NCBI RefSeq assembly: GCF_026262505.1 | Contig: NW_026529201.1 | Span: forward strand, 248,001 to 312,000 | DNA length: 64,000 nt | Source: Trichomonas vaginalis G3 | Lineage: Eukaryota > Parabasalia > Trichomonadida > Trichomonadidae | Direction of reading: 5' to 3' | In this document: one piece after another, positions 22,277 to 32,835 of the stretch | Layout of the letters: the number at the start of each line of letters is the position of its first letter | Position numbering within the stretch: the stretch's first letter is position 1 | Position numbers and translations under genes: made by a program | The notes under the pieces: model-generated | The model's input: only the letters and a program-made list of their open reading frames with translations | Told to the model about the DNA's origin: nothing | Database searches by the model: none

Positions 22277-23876
22277 ATGTACGCCGCTCAGAATATAACG
22301 CCAACAGTTTTGGATGCCATGAACGGAAATGTTTCCGAATGGTATAACGAATGCGACAATGCCATTAGAAGGTCAGAAATAGTTCCTGGAACTTACGAAT
22401 ATACAACTGCTGTTTCTTATGGAAACGTAGGTGAGTTTGGAGAAGGTTCTTCAACAACAGTAGATATTGCTTGCGACAGGTTTCATATTATTTCTATTGA
22501 CAACTCATTCTTATACGTGGAACAAGACATTGAAATAAAACCTTCTGCCAAGTTGTCTGACAAGAAAGGTTGCAATGGAATTTTCTATGTCGGATACATA
22601 TGCTCCAGAAGTTTTCATGGGATATAAGATATATTCTAACTCTGACTTAGTTCAAACAGTAACATGGGCAAACTATGAATGGTTCGCTTTGAGAAACTCA
22701 GTACAACCACAAGCTAGAGAACAAACAGACCAGTATGCAACTATTGAGAAAATAAGAAGACTTGACCCTAACGTTCCAGGAGTTTATGTTACCTTTCTGG
22801 ACAAACTGCAGCAGCAGTAACCAAAAGTAAAACTGAAACTTAGAGTTCCTTTGTCATCTTTCCTCATCTTCAGGTTTTTAAGATACTTGCCAAACTGGGC
22901 AGGAAAAATTTCTATTGAACTTACTCCAAGCAAAATAACTTAGTCATTGCACCAAACAAGACCCATTCACTCTTACAGACGTAAAGGGAACAAATCAAAC
23001 GTCATTCGCCGAATATTCAAAGACAAAGTTGACTTAGACTTTGGTTTCTCAAACTTCAACACTGAAGTAAACTATTATTTCAATGCTGCTGGAACTGCTT
23101 GGGACCCAGTTAAGTTCACATGCGAAAAATTTGAATGCAAGAGAATAGAAAGCAGACTTGCAGTCTATATGTTGGACCCAGATATTTCAAATGCTTTAGC
23201 TGCCAAATATATTGCAGTTCCACTTATGTTCCCTATACACCAAATATCTGTCAAAGACTTTGCAGGTGAAGTTGGAAACCAAAGTGCTGACCCAGGTGCA
23301 AGAACAGATATTGCTTTAACAACTGCAATGAAACATGCAGATACTCTGTTTGTACTGTTCAGACGAACTATAAATGACTATTCTTGTTTCTACAACCCTG
23401 GTATTAAATATTATAAACATAGATGGCAAATATTATCCAAGAGAAGAATATTCTACAGTTGAGGATATGAGGTCATACAACTTGACATTAGATGCTATGA
23501 ACTTTAACAACAACTTCACAACAACCATTAACCCTGAAATGCAAAGTTTATTATGCATATGTGAAAGTATGGACTCATACAGGAGGTCAAAAAACTCAAT
23601 ATACAAATGGAGACCGTTCAAACTTTTGGCTTGGCATTCCATTTGCTGACTCAGAAGACTTTATGGGTGGTATTTCAACTGTTGGTACTGTACAAATACA
23701 ATATACTGGTGACAGAGACGGTCCAGATGAATTGAAAGCAAAGAAGTTTACAAAAACCAATAGCACTTTTCACGGAAGATGCTCTTTTGAAGATTCGTTC
23801 GATGAAACCTGCTGGGGCTCCTCAGATTGGCATAACGACAGCTTCCATCGAGCAGATTTTGGCAGCAGGTCAGTAA
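22277..23876 (+). CDS. Major capsid protein (double jelly-roll type), frameshifted
   Basis: About 530 codons in several frames (22277-22600, 22575-22820, about 22830-22940, 22947-23400, 23400-23570, 23561-23760, then to the TAA at 23874-23876). Polinton-type capsid hallmarks include an RVPLSSFLIFRFLRYLPNWA segment, followed by SIELTPSK, the WLGIPFADSEDFMGGIS segment, and a C-terminal ALFTEDALLKIRSMKPAGAP tail. Length and position, beside packaging and replication genes, fit Polinton double jelly-roll capsids, which form pseudo-hexameric trimers. Assignment rests on these motif resemblances; a structure prediction would settle it. Frame changes are mostly single-base. Confidence 0.65.
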
Positions 23877-23882
23877 GTTGTT

Positions 23883-24188
23883 CTTGAACTGACTTCTCTC
23901 CGTCAAATATTGACAGTACGCCGTTTTGACATAATATTGTATTATAAACTTTCCTTTAGAAATATCTGTAAGTTTTGTTGTTATATTTTTGTCAACGTCA
24001 AGAACTTTCACCATCTTCGGTTATACCAACTTTCTTTGCTTTATGAAAATTTTAGGTTCAGCAAATATTGCTATTCTATAACATTTTCCATTGTTTGTAT
24101 AAAGAACTATTCTGTCAATGTATTTGTATTGTTTGTGAGTATAAACTTTGTTCTGCTTCAATTCGAAGAGATACTCAAATACGTCCAT
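23883..24188 (-). CDS. Small unknown element protein, frameshifted
   Basis: On the minus strand an ATG at 24188 opens a charged, Tyr/Lys-rich frame (MDVFEYLFELKQNKVY) of about 55 residues; a frame change near 24010 continues it as VKVLDVDKNITTKLTD to the 3' end of the capsid gene. It is convergent with the capsid gene and divergent from the gene at 24207, with only 18 bases between the starts. No domain recognised; the exact end is uncertain. Confidence 0.4.
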
Positions 24189-24206
24189 CTTTTTATTCTA
24201 AGTAAA

Positions 24207-24768
24207 ATGTCATTTCCGAAAAATAGAAGCGTAAGTGTTTCAAAAGGTTTAATGGCGGTGGCAGATGTGAAGTTAAATTCACCAACTCAAACAAACAGTC
24301 AAAGTGTTGTTGTCAATGTCAAAGACAGAGATGTTGAAGTGGGGAAACCATACGAAGACAAAGATGGTATAACAATTGTTCCTGTAAAAGAACAACATAT
24401 CCTGAAGTTAGCAGAGACTTAAGTTCTGTTGCAGATATTCGAAACGACTACCAACAACTGAAAGACAAACTTCAAACTCAGGAGAAGATTTGTCAAGCTT
24501 TAAGTATAATGTTAAACTTGGTCGAACACAACCCTGTAAAAGTGAACTCATATGTCATTGCACTCATGAAGTTTTGAAAGAACTATTGAAACTTTTGACA
24601 GAGGCAGACGATATAAACATCAAAGAAATAGAACCCGACATTAGTTGCTGTGGTGTTTCATATAATGTCATTGACAAGATATACGTTATGAAAGGAGGTG
24701 AAACGTTGAACTTAAAATATAGTTTCCCAGACGTTATAAAAATATTTGACGACCACAAATTTCATTAA
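24207..24768 (+). CDS. Unknown element protein (about 185 aa), frameshifted
   Basis: Pieces at 24207-24422, about 24412-24570 and 24545-24768 read as one protein. The N-terminus is Ser/Val-rich and polar, the middle a predicted coiled coil (DIRNDYQQLKDKLQTQE), and the C-terminus a compact mixed domain with CCGV and a KYSFPDVI strand. ATG follows AAGTAAA, a leader also seen at 24789. Function unknown; position among capsid genes suggests a virion or assembly role. Confidence 0.5.
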
Positions 24769-24788
24769 AATTTATTTGCTAAGTAAAA

Positions 24789-25029
24789 ATGTCAAAACTT
24801 CTTGAAAGATGTTTGAAGAAAAATAATATAGACTTTATTTCATGTAAAGGACTTTACACACTTTTGAACGATATGAAAGACCCTGTTTTGTTTGTTTCGT
24901 GTAGACAAAGGAAAGTTCTATGTCTTTACAAAATATTTGAACTTCTTAGACAGAGAACTTCAAGAAACGCCATGTGAAAGTTTAGATGAAGTTCTTCTCC
25001 ACTTTCAGAAAACTTTTAAATATATATAA
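24789..25029 (+). CDS. Small unknown element protein (about 79 aa), frameshifted
   Basis: Starts with MSKLLERCLKKNNIDF after the TTTGCTAAGTAAAAATG-type leader; one frame change near 24905 leads to a tail containing LDRELQETPCESLDEVLL, with TAA at 25027-25029. The next gene begins at the following base. Helical and charged, with no recognised domain. Confidence 0.5.
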
Positions 25030-25821
25030 ATGGCAGAAGACATAATGGTTTATACTATTACGACTAAAAACCCTGAGTCATATAATTCTATAACAACAAA
25101 CTTACAAAGTCCTCAAGGACGATATTGTAAACTAACCTTAAACACAATGACGACTAAAGCTGTTTTGCTCTTTTGACACCAGAAGACTTTATTGTTGTGA
25201 ATGGTAAAAAATACTCCTTTGAAGATACTTACTCAGATATACCACCAACAGGTTTTGTTGACTTATTAATACTTTACGTACGAGTGTAACATGTGCTGCA
25301 ACTAGAGCAGGTTTCATTATGTTTGGATGTCCGACTGAGTTTACTATAAACGATATGAGCTATAATACAAAACTTATTTCTGGTTTTTACTACCAACACT
25401 TTCCTATAACAGGAAAAGGTGTCATACAAGGAATGTCTATTCCATTGACATTAAGCACACAATCTTATATATTGTTTCAAACTTAGGTTCAAAGTGTTAT
25501 TCGAATGTCGACAGAAACTATTATGACCAAAAGATACTTATGCGTATAAACAATACTTTCTCTGCTGGTTTGCCTATCGTTCATTCGAATGCAGAATTTT
25601 CAACCTTAGTGACTCAAACACTTTGGCAAGTATAACGTTGACATTAGTTGACGCAAACTTTGTTCCTGTAAAACTTTATGTCCTATGTATTTGTCAATGA
25701 CGGCAGAAAGTTTCGAATTGGAAGATGCAACTGGTGAAAGTATTGTATTACAAGAACAACTTCAACAACAAATAGCTCAAGAACAACAAATGCAACAAAT
25801 GGAACAACAAAGTCAAGAATA
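25030..25821 (+). CDS. Putative minor capsid (penton-like) protein, frameshifted
   Basis: About 260 codons in several frames, starting at the ATG that abuts the previous stop. The sequence is beta-rich with small polar residues (FTINDMSYN, GFYYQHFPITGKG, NLSDSNTLASITLTLVDANF). The ITLTLVDANFVPVKL strand pair near 25625-25680 resembles the last strands of single jelly-roll penton proteins of Polintons. It ends in a Gln-rich tail (about 25735-25821). The role is inferred mainly from this pattern and from its place just after the major capsid genes. Alternatives are another virion surface protein. Confidence 0.45.
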
Positions 25822-25850
25822 AAAAATATTATTTTTTTATTTTTATAAAA

Positions 25851-27081
25851 ATGTACAGAATAGATGTTTCAGATTTTTATGACTTCCAAGATTCAGAAAT
25901 ATGTGTCCATTTAGAGACTATAACAAAGCAGTCGAGAATTTGAAACGTTTAGTCATTTATGTCGACTCTGCCCCAGAATGTTATGTTATGAAAGAATGGG
26001 ATGTTGTCTTTAACAAACCAAGAGCAACAATAGTGTCTGAACAAGAATGTAGACAGAAACTTAAGAAAATAAAAGTCGTACAAGTTGGCATGAAGATGTT
26101 AGATGCTTGGGATATCTTATTGTCAAAGTTAGAAGATTTTTCAGTTCGTGGTATAAAGTTTTATACACCTTCTCCAAACTTCTATTCTATCTTCACTGGA
26201 TATAAATATGAACAAGTAGAATGGAAAGAAAATATTATAGAAGCTTGGTTAGACCATGTCAAAGAAATTATATGCAATGGAAACGAAAAGGTTTATGAGT
26301 ATATCTTATGTTGGTTTGCAAACATCTTAAACATCCAAGTGCTAAAAATGAAACTGCTCTCATTATAATTGGAAAACAAGGAACAGGTAAGAACACATTC
26401 TTTACAGATATCTTATGCAAACTGTTAGAGGGCTATTCGAACCCTAATATGACAAACTTAGAAAACATCTGTGGCAGTTTAACTCCTCAATAGAGAATAT
26501 GAAACTTATAGTTTGCAATGAACTTCAAAGTATAGATACAACAAAAGTTTTGAACTCAGATGCTTTGAAGAGTCTTATAACAGACAAAGTTGGAGTTGTT
26601 GAAAGAAAATATAAAGACCAAAGAGTTTGTGAAAATGTTGCAAACTTCATTATGGTTTCAAACAATGTTGTTCCGATGAAGTTAGAAAGTTCTGACAGAA
26701 GATATGTAGTTGTCAGAACGTCAGATTCTCATATGCAAGATACAGAATATTTTGACGACTTAGCAGAAACTTTGACATCTGACTTTTACAACCACTTGTT
26801 CTCATATTTTATGACATTAGATATTTCTAAGTTCAATCCAAGACAAATTCCACATACCGAAGAGAGACAAACATTGTTAGAAGCAAACAAGAGTGTATAT
26901 GAACTGTTCATAGATGAACTGACTTTGTGTCATTAGATGAAAGGTCATTGTACGATTCGTATAAACAATATTGTCAAGAATATGGTTATATGGCAGCTTC
27001 TAAACGAACATTCTTGGCAAATGTCAAAGTCTTTTAGATGTTCAGAATGGTGTATATACAAAGAAAATTTTTTCTGAGTAA
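25851..27081 (+). CDS. SF3 helicase (D5/primase-helicase type), frameshifted
   Basis: Starts at ATG 25851, changes frame near 25895, then runs through 25901-26368, 26308-26493, 26499-26936 and on to TAA at 27079-27081 (about 405 codons). Superfamily 3 motifs are visible in order: Walker A GKQGTGKNTFF, motif B LIVCNEL, and motif C FIMVSNN, followed by SSDRRYVVVRTS (arginine-finger region). The C-terminal YKQYCQEYGY segment resembles the wing domain that follows SF3 cores. SF3 helicases unwind DNA at viral origins. There is no convincing primase domain upstream, because the N-terminal 150 residues are too short or unrecognised. One in-frame stop (26491) and several single-base shifts interrupt it. 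Confidence 0.8.
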
Positions 27082-27145
27082 ATTTTAAAAAAATTTTTTT
27101 TTATCCGATAGAAAAAGATGACGAAATATATTTCAGTAACAAGTA

Positions 27146-27545
27146 ATGTCAGGACTTAAAGAAGAACTAGACCCATTCACATATTTGAATGTTTACTTCT
27201 AACATTTTGAAAGTCTTCATTCAGCAAAGTTTGGAACATCGAACCAGTTAAGTTTGCTGTCGTGACTAAAAATGGTGCGAAATTTGAAGACTTAGACATA
27301 GAAGGTTTGTTAGCAGTCAAAGAAAGTTTTGACAGAAGGTTCTCAAACCTTAAAGAAGGCAAAGCATACAAACTTGTTATACCTTATGAACCAAAGAAAG
27401 CAGACGACTATGAATATTATGAGTCTAAGATAGTTGAAGTTCAAGGTAAATTGGGTAAAAAGATTTTAGAGTCTAAGCCAGTGTTTGCCCTAAAGAGGAA
27501 GAGAACATTGACATTGACCAGAAATGTTCTAAAAAAAAAATTTTA
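27146..27545 (+). CDS. Unknown element protein (about 130 aa), frameshifted
   Basis: Starts MSGLKEELDPFTY, shifts near 27195 and 27245, then reads TKNGAKFEDLDIEGLLAV and onward with many Lys, Glu and Tyr residues. The end is ambiguous: one frame runs into an acidic EEENIDID tail close to a poly-A tract at 27531-27540, where the next gene converges. A small basic domain with an acidic tail would fit a single-stranded DNA-binding protein beside the helicase, but this is speculative. Confidence 0.4.
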
Positions 27546-27555
27546 TTTTTACATA

Positions 27556-27993
27556 TCAAATTTTTTTCTCTGGAACTGGTTCAGGTTCTTTCTTCTCTTC
27601 TACTTTTTTCTCTTTCTTTTCTCTCTTCTTCTTTTCTGGTGGAGTTATGTCAAATTTGGCGCAACCATATTTATGTAAAAGTTCTTTGTCCTTTAATAGC
27701 TCATCTATTCTGTTTTTTATTTCATCTTCAAGAACAGCGCATGTGTTTCTTTGCATTCTAAGAAGTTTTGTTGGACTTCATCTCTCCAAGAGGCGTCATC
27801 TCTGTCAACAAGTCTGTCATTGACAAATTTTAAGACTTCTCTGCTTAATGTTTTATGGTTCTTGTCATATTCCAGAAACAGAACTTTAGAACAAATTCAC
27901 TTTCTTGTTTACACTATGTAAGATTTTATGGTCGACAGATGTTTTGCTGTCAAAAAGTTTGTCTCGAATATAGATAGCGAAATCGCTAGACAT
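27556..27993 (-). CDS. Unknown element protein with Lys/Glu-rich tail, frameshifted
   Basis: Starts at 27993 (MSSDFAIYIRDKLFDSKTSV), changes frame near 27890 and 27740, and ends at 27556 in a long KKKREKKEKKVEEKKEPEP tail. The helical first part (LSREVLKFVNDRLVDRDD) and charged tail suggest a nucleic-acid or scaffold protein. It is convergent with the previous gene and divergent from the ATPase, with 36 bases between the starts. No domain recognised. Confidence 0.5.
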
Positions 27994-28029
27994 TTTCAAA
28001 AAGATAAAAATTTTAATTTTTCTAAAAAT

Positions 28030-28897
28030 ATGTTAGAAAAAAAGTTTGCTGACATTGACAAGAATTTGAGAATGTTTTAAACAAGAACAAGAGGAAGTTA
28101 GAAAATGCTCAGATAAAGCCTATACATGACAAGTTCTTATTTGCTCAGAATGGTATAACAGGTCTAATTGCACCCTGGGTCGGGTAAGACTTTCACTTAT
28201 CTTAAAATGGCTGCACAACAAAAGAACTAGATGAGAAGAACCCATTCTATGAGTTAGTTGTTATTTGTAGTACTTCTGGTCAATTTGACCAAACCGTCAA
28301 TTCGTTCAAAGATATTATAAAGAAGTCTAAGTTAGTATGTATAAAGGATACTGAGTTGTTAGATTGGATAAAGAAGTACCAAAGAAGAGTTTTGAAGTAT
28401 AATGCTATAAATGAGTATATAAATTCTAAGTTTAAAGACCCAAATGAGGAATGCAGAGAATATTAGAGAAGAAACACTTCAGAAACAAACAGAAAGAGAT
28501 AGAATACATTTCGAAGAAATTGCAATCTTACGATTGGAAGACTTACCCTCATAGATGTCTTCTTATCTTAGATGATTTGCTTCTCATCCTTTGTTAAAGA
28601 ACAGAGAACAAGATATGTGTCGAATTCTTAAGAAGCTCAGACACTTTAACATCTCAGTCGTAATATGTGTACAGACAGCAAAGAGTTTAAGTAAGGATGT
28701 TAAAGAATACTTACTGACATAATACTTTTCCCGGATTGTCCGAAGACGATTTCATGGAACTTATGAAAGAGTCCATGGCAGGTAAGTTTGACAGACATGA
28801 ACTATGGGAGAAGTACAAAGTCATACAAGACCCTCATACTTCTTTCAGAATTCATATCTACGCAAACAAAGTTCAAATTGTAAAAGTCAATAAATAA
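28030..28897 (+). CDS. A32/FtsK-like genome packaging ATPase, frameshifted
   Basis: About 285 codons with several single-base interruptions. The Walker A loop (GSGKTFTYLKMAA) lies near 28178-28215 with one extra base just before it. The Walker B strand CLLILDDF lies near 28556-28580, and the sensor-like ISVVICVQT near 28652-28680. This is the order and spacing of A32-type packaging ATPases shared by Polintons, Polinton-like viruses, virophages and giant viruses, which pump DNA into the capsid. It ends with TAA at 28895-28897. Together with the capsid gene it defines the morphogenesis module. Confidence 0.8.
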
Positions 28898-28906
28898 AGA
28901 GTTCAT

Positions 28907-29795
28907 TTACTCTGCTTGTTTGAAGTTGTCAAAATACTCTGTTATTTTTTCCTTTAACAATGGCAAATCTTCTTTGAAGGTAAGAATTGTACAACCTTTA
29001 ATATCATAGTGTGTTTGAGGTAACGTATCTTGAACTATTTGTTTCACATCTTCATTCGGTGTCATTGAAATCGGTAAGTTTTCGCGATAGAACCAATTTC
29101 TGTCAGATTTGTAAATCTTAGCAAGGTCGTAAAAGCTTTTGTTGTTTCTTCTGACTAAATGCAACATAACCATATCTCTGTCTTCTTCATTTTCCATCTC
29201 TTCAGTATAAATCATATACTTATAGTTCTTTTCCTTTCCTTTTGGTACCGAACGTGGTATTCTTTTCTGAATGCTTTTGTCTTTTGCTTCAAGCTTGTTT
29301 TCCATCTCTTCACGTTCTTGTCTATGATTTGTCAAGAAGTCTGTAAATATACCAAGCATAACGAGGCGAAGCCCACATTGCAACAGCATTTACAAGAAGT
29401 CTATGTAATAATATCCTCTCAAACGTTTGGCAATTTTTCACGATTTTCATAGAGTTTTGGCGACTGGGGTTTTTCTCCCACTCGCTGTTCTTCACTGTTT
29501 TCATGAGTTTTAGGCGACTGGGGTTTTTTACCTACTCGCTGTTCTTCACTGTTTTCAGAAAAAAGTATGTCTCGCTGTGCTTCGCTCAAAAGTTCTTGTG
29601 TGCTTTGGTTCCTAAACCAGTCTTTAGGAAGCTTAGTATCTGGAGCAAAACATGCTGTCAAAATACTTTGCATTTGGTACATATCGTCTTTGACCGAACG
29701 AATGAGACGTAACTGTTTGTTATACTGTATGTACTCATATTCTTCATTTATAGCTTCATGAACGATAGCAGTTGTTGTGTTCTCGTTGTTGACAT
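28907..29795 (-). CDS. KilA-N domain protein 1, frameshifted
   Basis: Starts near 29795, soon changes frame, and contains TACFAPDTKLPKDWFRNQST, the DW-R-x-ST signature of the KilA-N DNA-binding domain. Two copies of a 54-bp repeat follow (encoding EEQRVGKKPQSPK-like peptides, about 29440-29550). The C-terminal 150 residues (29389-28907) are charged and helical, joined by a frame change near 29400. KilA-N/Bro proteins are accessory DNA-binding proteins of large DNA viruses and phages. A second KilA-N gene follows upstream on the same strand. Confidence 0.6.
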
Positions 29796-29954
29796 ATCTG
29801 TCTTTACATACAAATAAAAAAATAAATAAAAATAAACTAATTTATTTTTTCTATCTTTCACAAAAGACCAAAAATAAACGCTTTACATGTATTTTTAGCA
29901 ACTTCGTCAAATAATTTTATAGCTTTATCTATCTCATCTACTTTAAACGTTTCT

Positions 29955-30490
29955 TTACCTTTCGTGGGCACCATACATTTTCTCAAACTTTTCGAGTAGT
30001 TCTGTTTCAGCAGCTCTCATATCATTAACGAACACAACCTTGACTCTATTGACTGTACTGTCATATCTTAGAGTTATATTATATGTCCTTCCTATCTTAT
30101 ATCTCTTTGTATTGAAGTCCTTCGGTTTCTGAACGATGTAAAGTAAGCCTTCACTGCAACGTTCTGAGTCGAATAAACCATATGTTATGAAGTTATATCC
30201 AACAACTGGGTCTAACCATAACAAAACTATTGGTATAAGACTTTTGTCTATAAGATATGCTGTAGTTCCATAGAATCTTACCGATATCATAAGCTCAGGA
30301 TTTCTTGTCAAAATTTTCTGAGTTGAAGCAATTCTAACCCAGTCGTTTGGTCTCTTTCCAGATGGAGATAAAATGTCTGACAAAGAATATTTGTTGTATT
30401 TCTTTGAGTATCTTACGTTTAAATCACCTATTCTAACACTTTGGTGTCATTGTCTATCTTTCTAACTGTTTCAAACTCAATGTTTGTCAT
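29955..30490 (-). CDS. KilA-N plus T5orf172/GIY-YIG-like protein, one frameshift
   Basis: Starts at ATG 30490 (MTNIEFETVRKIDND), with one frame change near 30430, then 142 residues to 29955. The N-terminal half has SPSGKRPNDWVRIASTQK, a KilA-N signature. The C-terminal half has LLYIVQKPK, YKIGRTYNITLR and a following ETELLEKFEKMYG helix, matching the T5orf172 branch of the GIY-YIG nuclease fold. This fusion is known in large DNA viruses and phages and is thought to act on DNA. It is separated by a short AT-rich gap from KilA-N protein 1. Confidence 0.65.
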
Positions 30491-30566
30491 TTTCTGTTCT
30501 TACATACAAAATAAAAAAATAAAAAAAATAAAACTAACTTTATTTTTTCTATCTTAAGGAAATTCA

Positions 30567-30750
30567 CGATTTTCATGAGTTTTAGGCGACTAAGTTTTTT
30601 TCCCTACTCGCTGTTCTTCACGATTTTCATGAGTTTTAGGCAAGGCCGGATTTTTCCCTACTCGCTGTTCTTCATGATTTTCATGAGTTTTAGGCAAGGC
30701 CGGATTTTTCCCTACTCGCTGTTCTTCACGATTTTCATGTGTTTTAGGCT
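30567..30750. repeat. 54-bp tandem repeat, non-coding copies
   Basis: About three and a half copies of a 54-bp unit (consensus begins CACGATTTTCATGAGTTTTA, ends CTCGCTGTTCTT). The same unit occurs about twice inside the KilA-N gene at 29440-29550, where it is translated. Here it lies upstream of the other KilA-N gene and is not part of a gene I can defend. Confidence 0.85.
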
Positions 30751-30890
30751 AGACCGGTAAAAGTCGGTCTAGAGAAATTTCACGATTTTCATACGGAATC
30801 TCTTCCCTCGGTTTTCCGAGGGAAGCAATCTTATGCCATTTTACTCAGAATTTTGGTCATTTTTCAGTAAAAATAATGTTTAGGTGAAGA

Positions 30891-31375
30891 GGTGAGATCT
30901 CACCCGTTTTCTCACCTCATGTTTTGTCAAGACTTCTTCGTAAATGTTTTGTCAAGACTTCTTCGTAAATGTTTTGTCAAGACTTCTTCGTAAATGTTTT
31001 GTCAAGACTTCTTCGTAAATGTTTTGTCAAGACTTCATCGTAAATGTTTTGTCAAGACTTCTTCGTAAATGTTTTGTCAAGACTTCTTCGTAAATGTTTT
31101 CTCACCTCATGTTTTGTCAAAACTTCATCGTAAATGTTTTGTCAAGACTTCATCGTAAATGTTTTGTCAAAACTTCATCGTACATGTTTTCTCAAAACTT
31201 CATCGTACATGTTTTGTCAAGACTTCTTCGTAAATGTTTTGTCAAGACTTCTTCGTAAATGTTTTCTCACCTCTTGAATTTTCATGACTTCTTCGTACAT
31301 GTTTTGTCAAGACTTCTTCGTAATGAGTGTAAAGGACCCAAAAATAATGTTTAGGTGAAGAGGTGAGATCTCACC
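30891..31375. repeat. 25-bp tandem repeats framed by GGTGAGATCTCACC palindromes
   Basis: About 14 copies of a 25-bp unit (GTTTTGTCAAGACTTCTTCG plus TAAAT), some with small changes, fill 30920-31325. The palindrome GGTGAGATCTCACC stands at 30891-30904 and 31362-31375, each preceded by TAGGTGAAGA, so the whole block has repeated borders. It is non-coding and lies downstream of the gene at 31395-32336. Confidence 0.9.
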
Positions 31376-31394
31376 TGTTTTCTCACCTGTTATT

Positions 31395-32336
31395 TTATAA
31401 GCGTTTTACATGAATTGTACGATGTATATTTGAAATCCTAAACAATTTCGTAGCTTCTATTTCTTCTGTCAGTACATCGAATGTTTTAACAATGCCGAAA
31501 GTTTCTTTATACTTCTTCTTGACGTCAGACAGAAGGAAATCTTCTGCTGTTGGATAGTTTATGTTCAGAAATTCTAACATGTTCATTTTATCTTCTACCG
31601 GCTTTTCTGCTTCTTTCTTTAAGTCTGCATAGTCGTTTCTCATTCTTTCTATCTCTTTGACGGAGTAGTTATATTTCCTAATTGCTGCTTTACATTTAGA
31701 ACATTGTGGGTTCAACTTTGCGTTATATTCTGAAACCTTACCTGCTAAAACAACTAAGGCGTCAATGGTTTTCTTTAAATCTGAAGCAGTTGGTTTTATC
31801 TGTTCATTCCATACCTTACCTCTTCTGTCTTTATCTCTTATTTCCCAAACACATTTTGCAGCTAATGAAACAAAGTTGTCGTAGGTCTTAAACTCCCCGG
31901 ATTTATATATGTCAGAAACATTCTTATATACCATGTCGCAATCTTTGTCCATAACTTTATGGTTGCAATGAAAACCAAGAAATTCATAATTTACCTTTCG
32001 TATGAATTTCTTTATTTCTACCGAGTCAGTTGCTTTGACTTCAATTTCGTCAAATTCGGGAATGGTTAGTTTTTGTTGCTGAATTTCAGGCAATTTGGGT
32101 AAATGGTCAATAATGTCCTCTATTTCATAAAGATACTGTTCATTTGTTTCATCTTTCGCACTACAGTCTAAATTACTTGTTAAAAGTTCTTGCTTTATCT
32201 TCTGGATTTCTGTTTCGAAAGTATATGAAGAAGGAATGAAGCTTTTCATCTCTACCAACATAGATGTTGGATTCATAACTAACGAGTTTGGTGAAGTTGT
32301 TGTTTGAATTGCTGTTGTGCCGATTGTTGAAATCAT
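31395..32336 (-). CDS. Unknown element protein, intact (313 aa)
   Basis: One of the few long intact frames in the element. The N-terminal 50 residues are Thr/Ser-rich. The middle is acidic and helical (YEIEDIIDHLPKLPEI), then comes a globular part with a CSKCKAAIR two-cysteine motif near residue 220 and a C-terminal domain ending in FRISNIHRTIHVKRL, possibly a small winged helix. Similar C-termini occur in virus-encoded DNA-binding proteins, but I cannot assign a family. Palindrome cassettes stand on both sides. Confidence 0.7.
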   Translation of the reverse strand: MISTIGTTAIQTTTSPNSLVMNPTSMLVEMKSFIPSSYTFETEIQKIKQELLTSNLDCSAKDETNEQYLYEIEDIIDHLPKLPEIQQQKLTIPEFDEIEVKATDSVEIKKFIRKVNYEFLGFHCNHKVMDKDCDMVYKNVSDIYKSGEFKTYDNFVSLAAKCVWEIRDKDRRGKVWNEQIKPTASDLKKTIDALVVLAGKVSEYNAKLNPQCSKCKAAIRKYNYSVKEIERMRNDYADLKKEAEKPVEDKMNMLEFLNINYPTAEDFLLSDVKKKYKETFGIVKTFDVLTEEIEATKLFRISNIHRTIHVKRL

Positions 32337-32835
32337 ATTTTTATCAAAATAAAAAAAATAAATAAAAATAAATAACTTTATTTTTTATTTCGGGAAAATT
32401 CATGAAAATTCAAGAGGGTGAAAAAAGAGGTGAGAAAACGGGTGAGATCTCACCTCTTCACCTAAATTATATTTTTGTCTGATTTACGCTCATTACGTTC
32501 ATGTTTGACAAAACATTTACGATGAAATCATGAAAATTCAAGAGGTTAGAAATGAGGTTAGAAAAGAGGTTAGATCTAACCTTCTACCCTAAACATTATT
32601 TTTACTGAATTTAGCAACAAAATGAACGAGGTCAGGATGTATGTTGCTGAATTCATTCATAACACCTTTGTAAGCTCATAAAATGCTTGTTTTGAGGTCG
32701 AGCCACTTTTGGCTCCACCGTATTCTTTCAACCAAAACTCAAGAATTTCCCGCATGAATTTTGTATAAAACCAACGTCGGAATTCCGGCGGTTGCTATAT
32801 TTTGACAAAACATTTACGTTTAGTTTACGATGAAA
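32337..32835. promoter_or_regulatory. Intergenic region with GGTGAGATCTCACC-type palindromes
   Basis: Contains palindrome cassettes at 32441-32454 (GGTGAGATCTCACC) and 32567-32582 (AGGTTAGATCTAACCT), each with extra half-site repeats (AGGTGAG or AGGTTAG) on one side and the phrase TTTACGATGAAATCATGA. These precede the gene at 31395-32336 on its upstream side. A further copy at 32877-32890 lies at the 3' end of the next gene. Likely operator- or terminator-like; untested. Confidence 0.55.
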
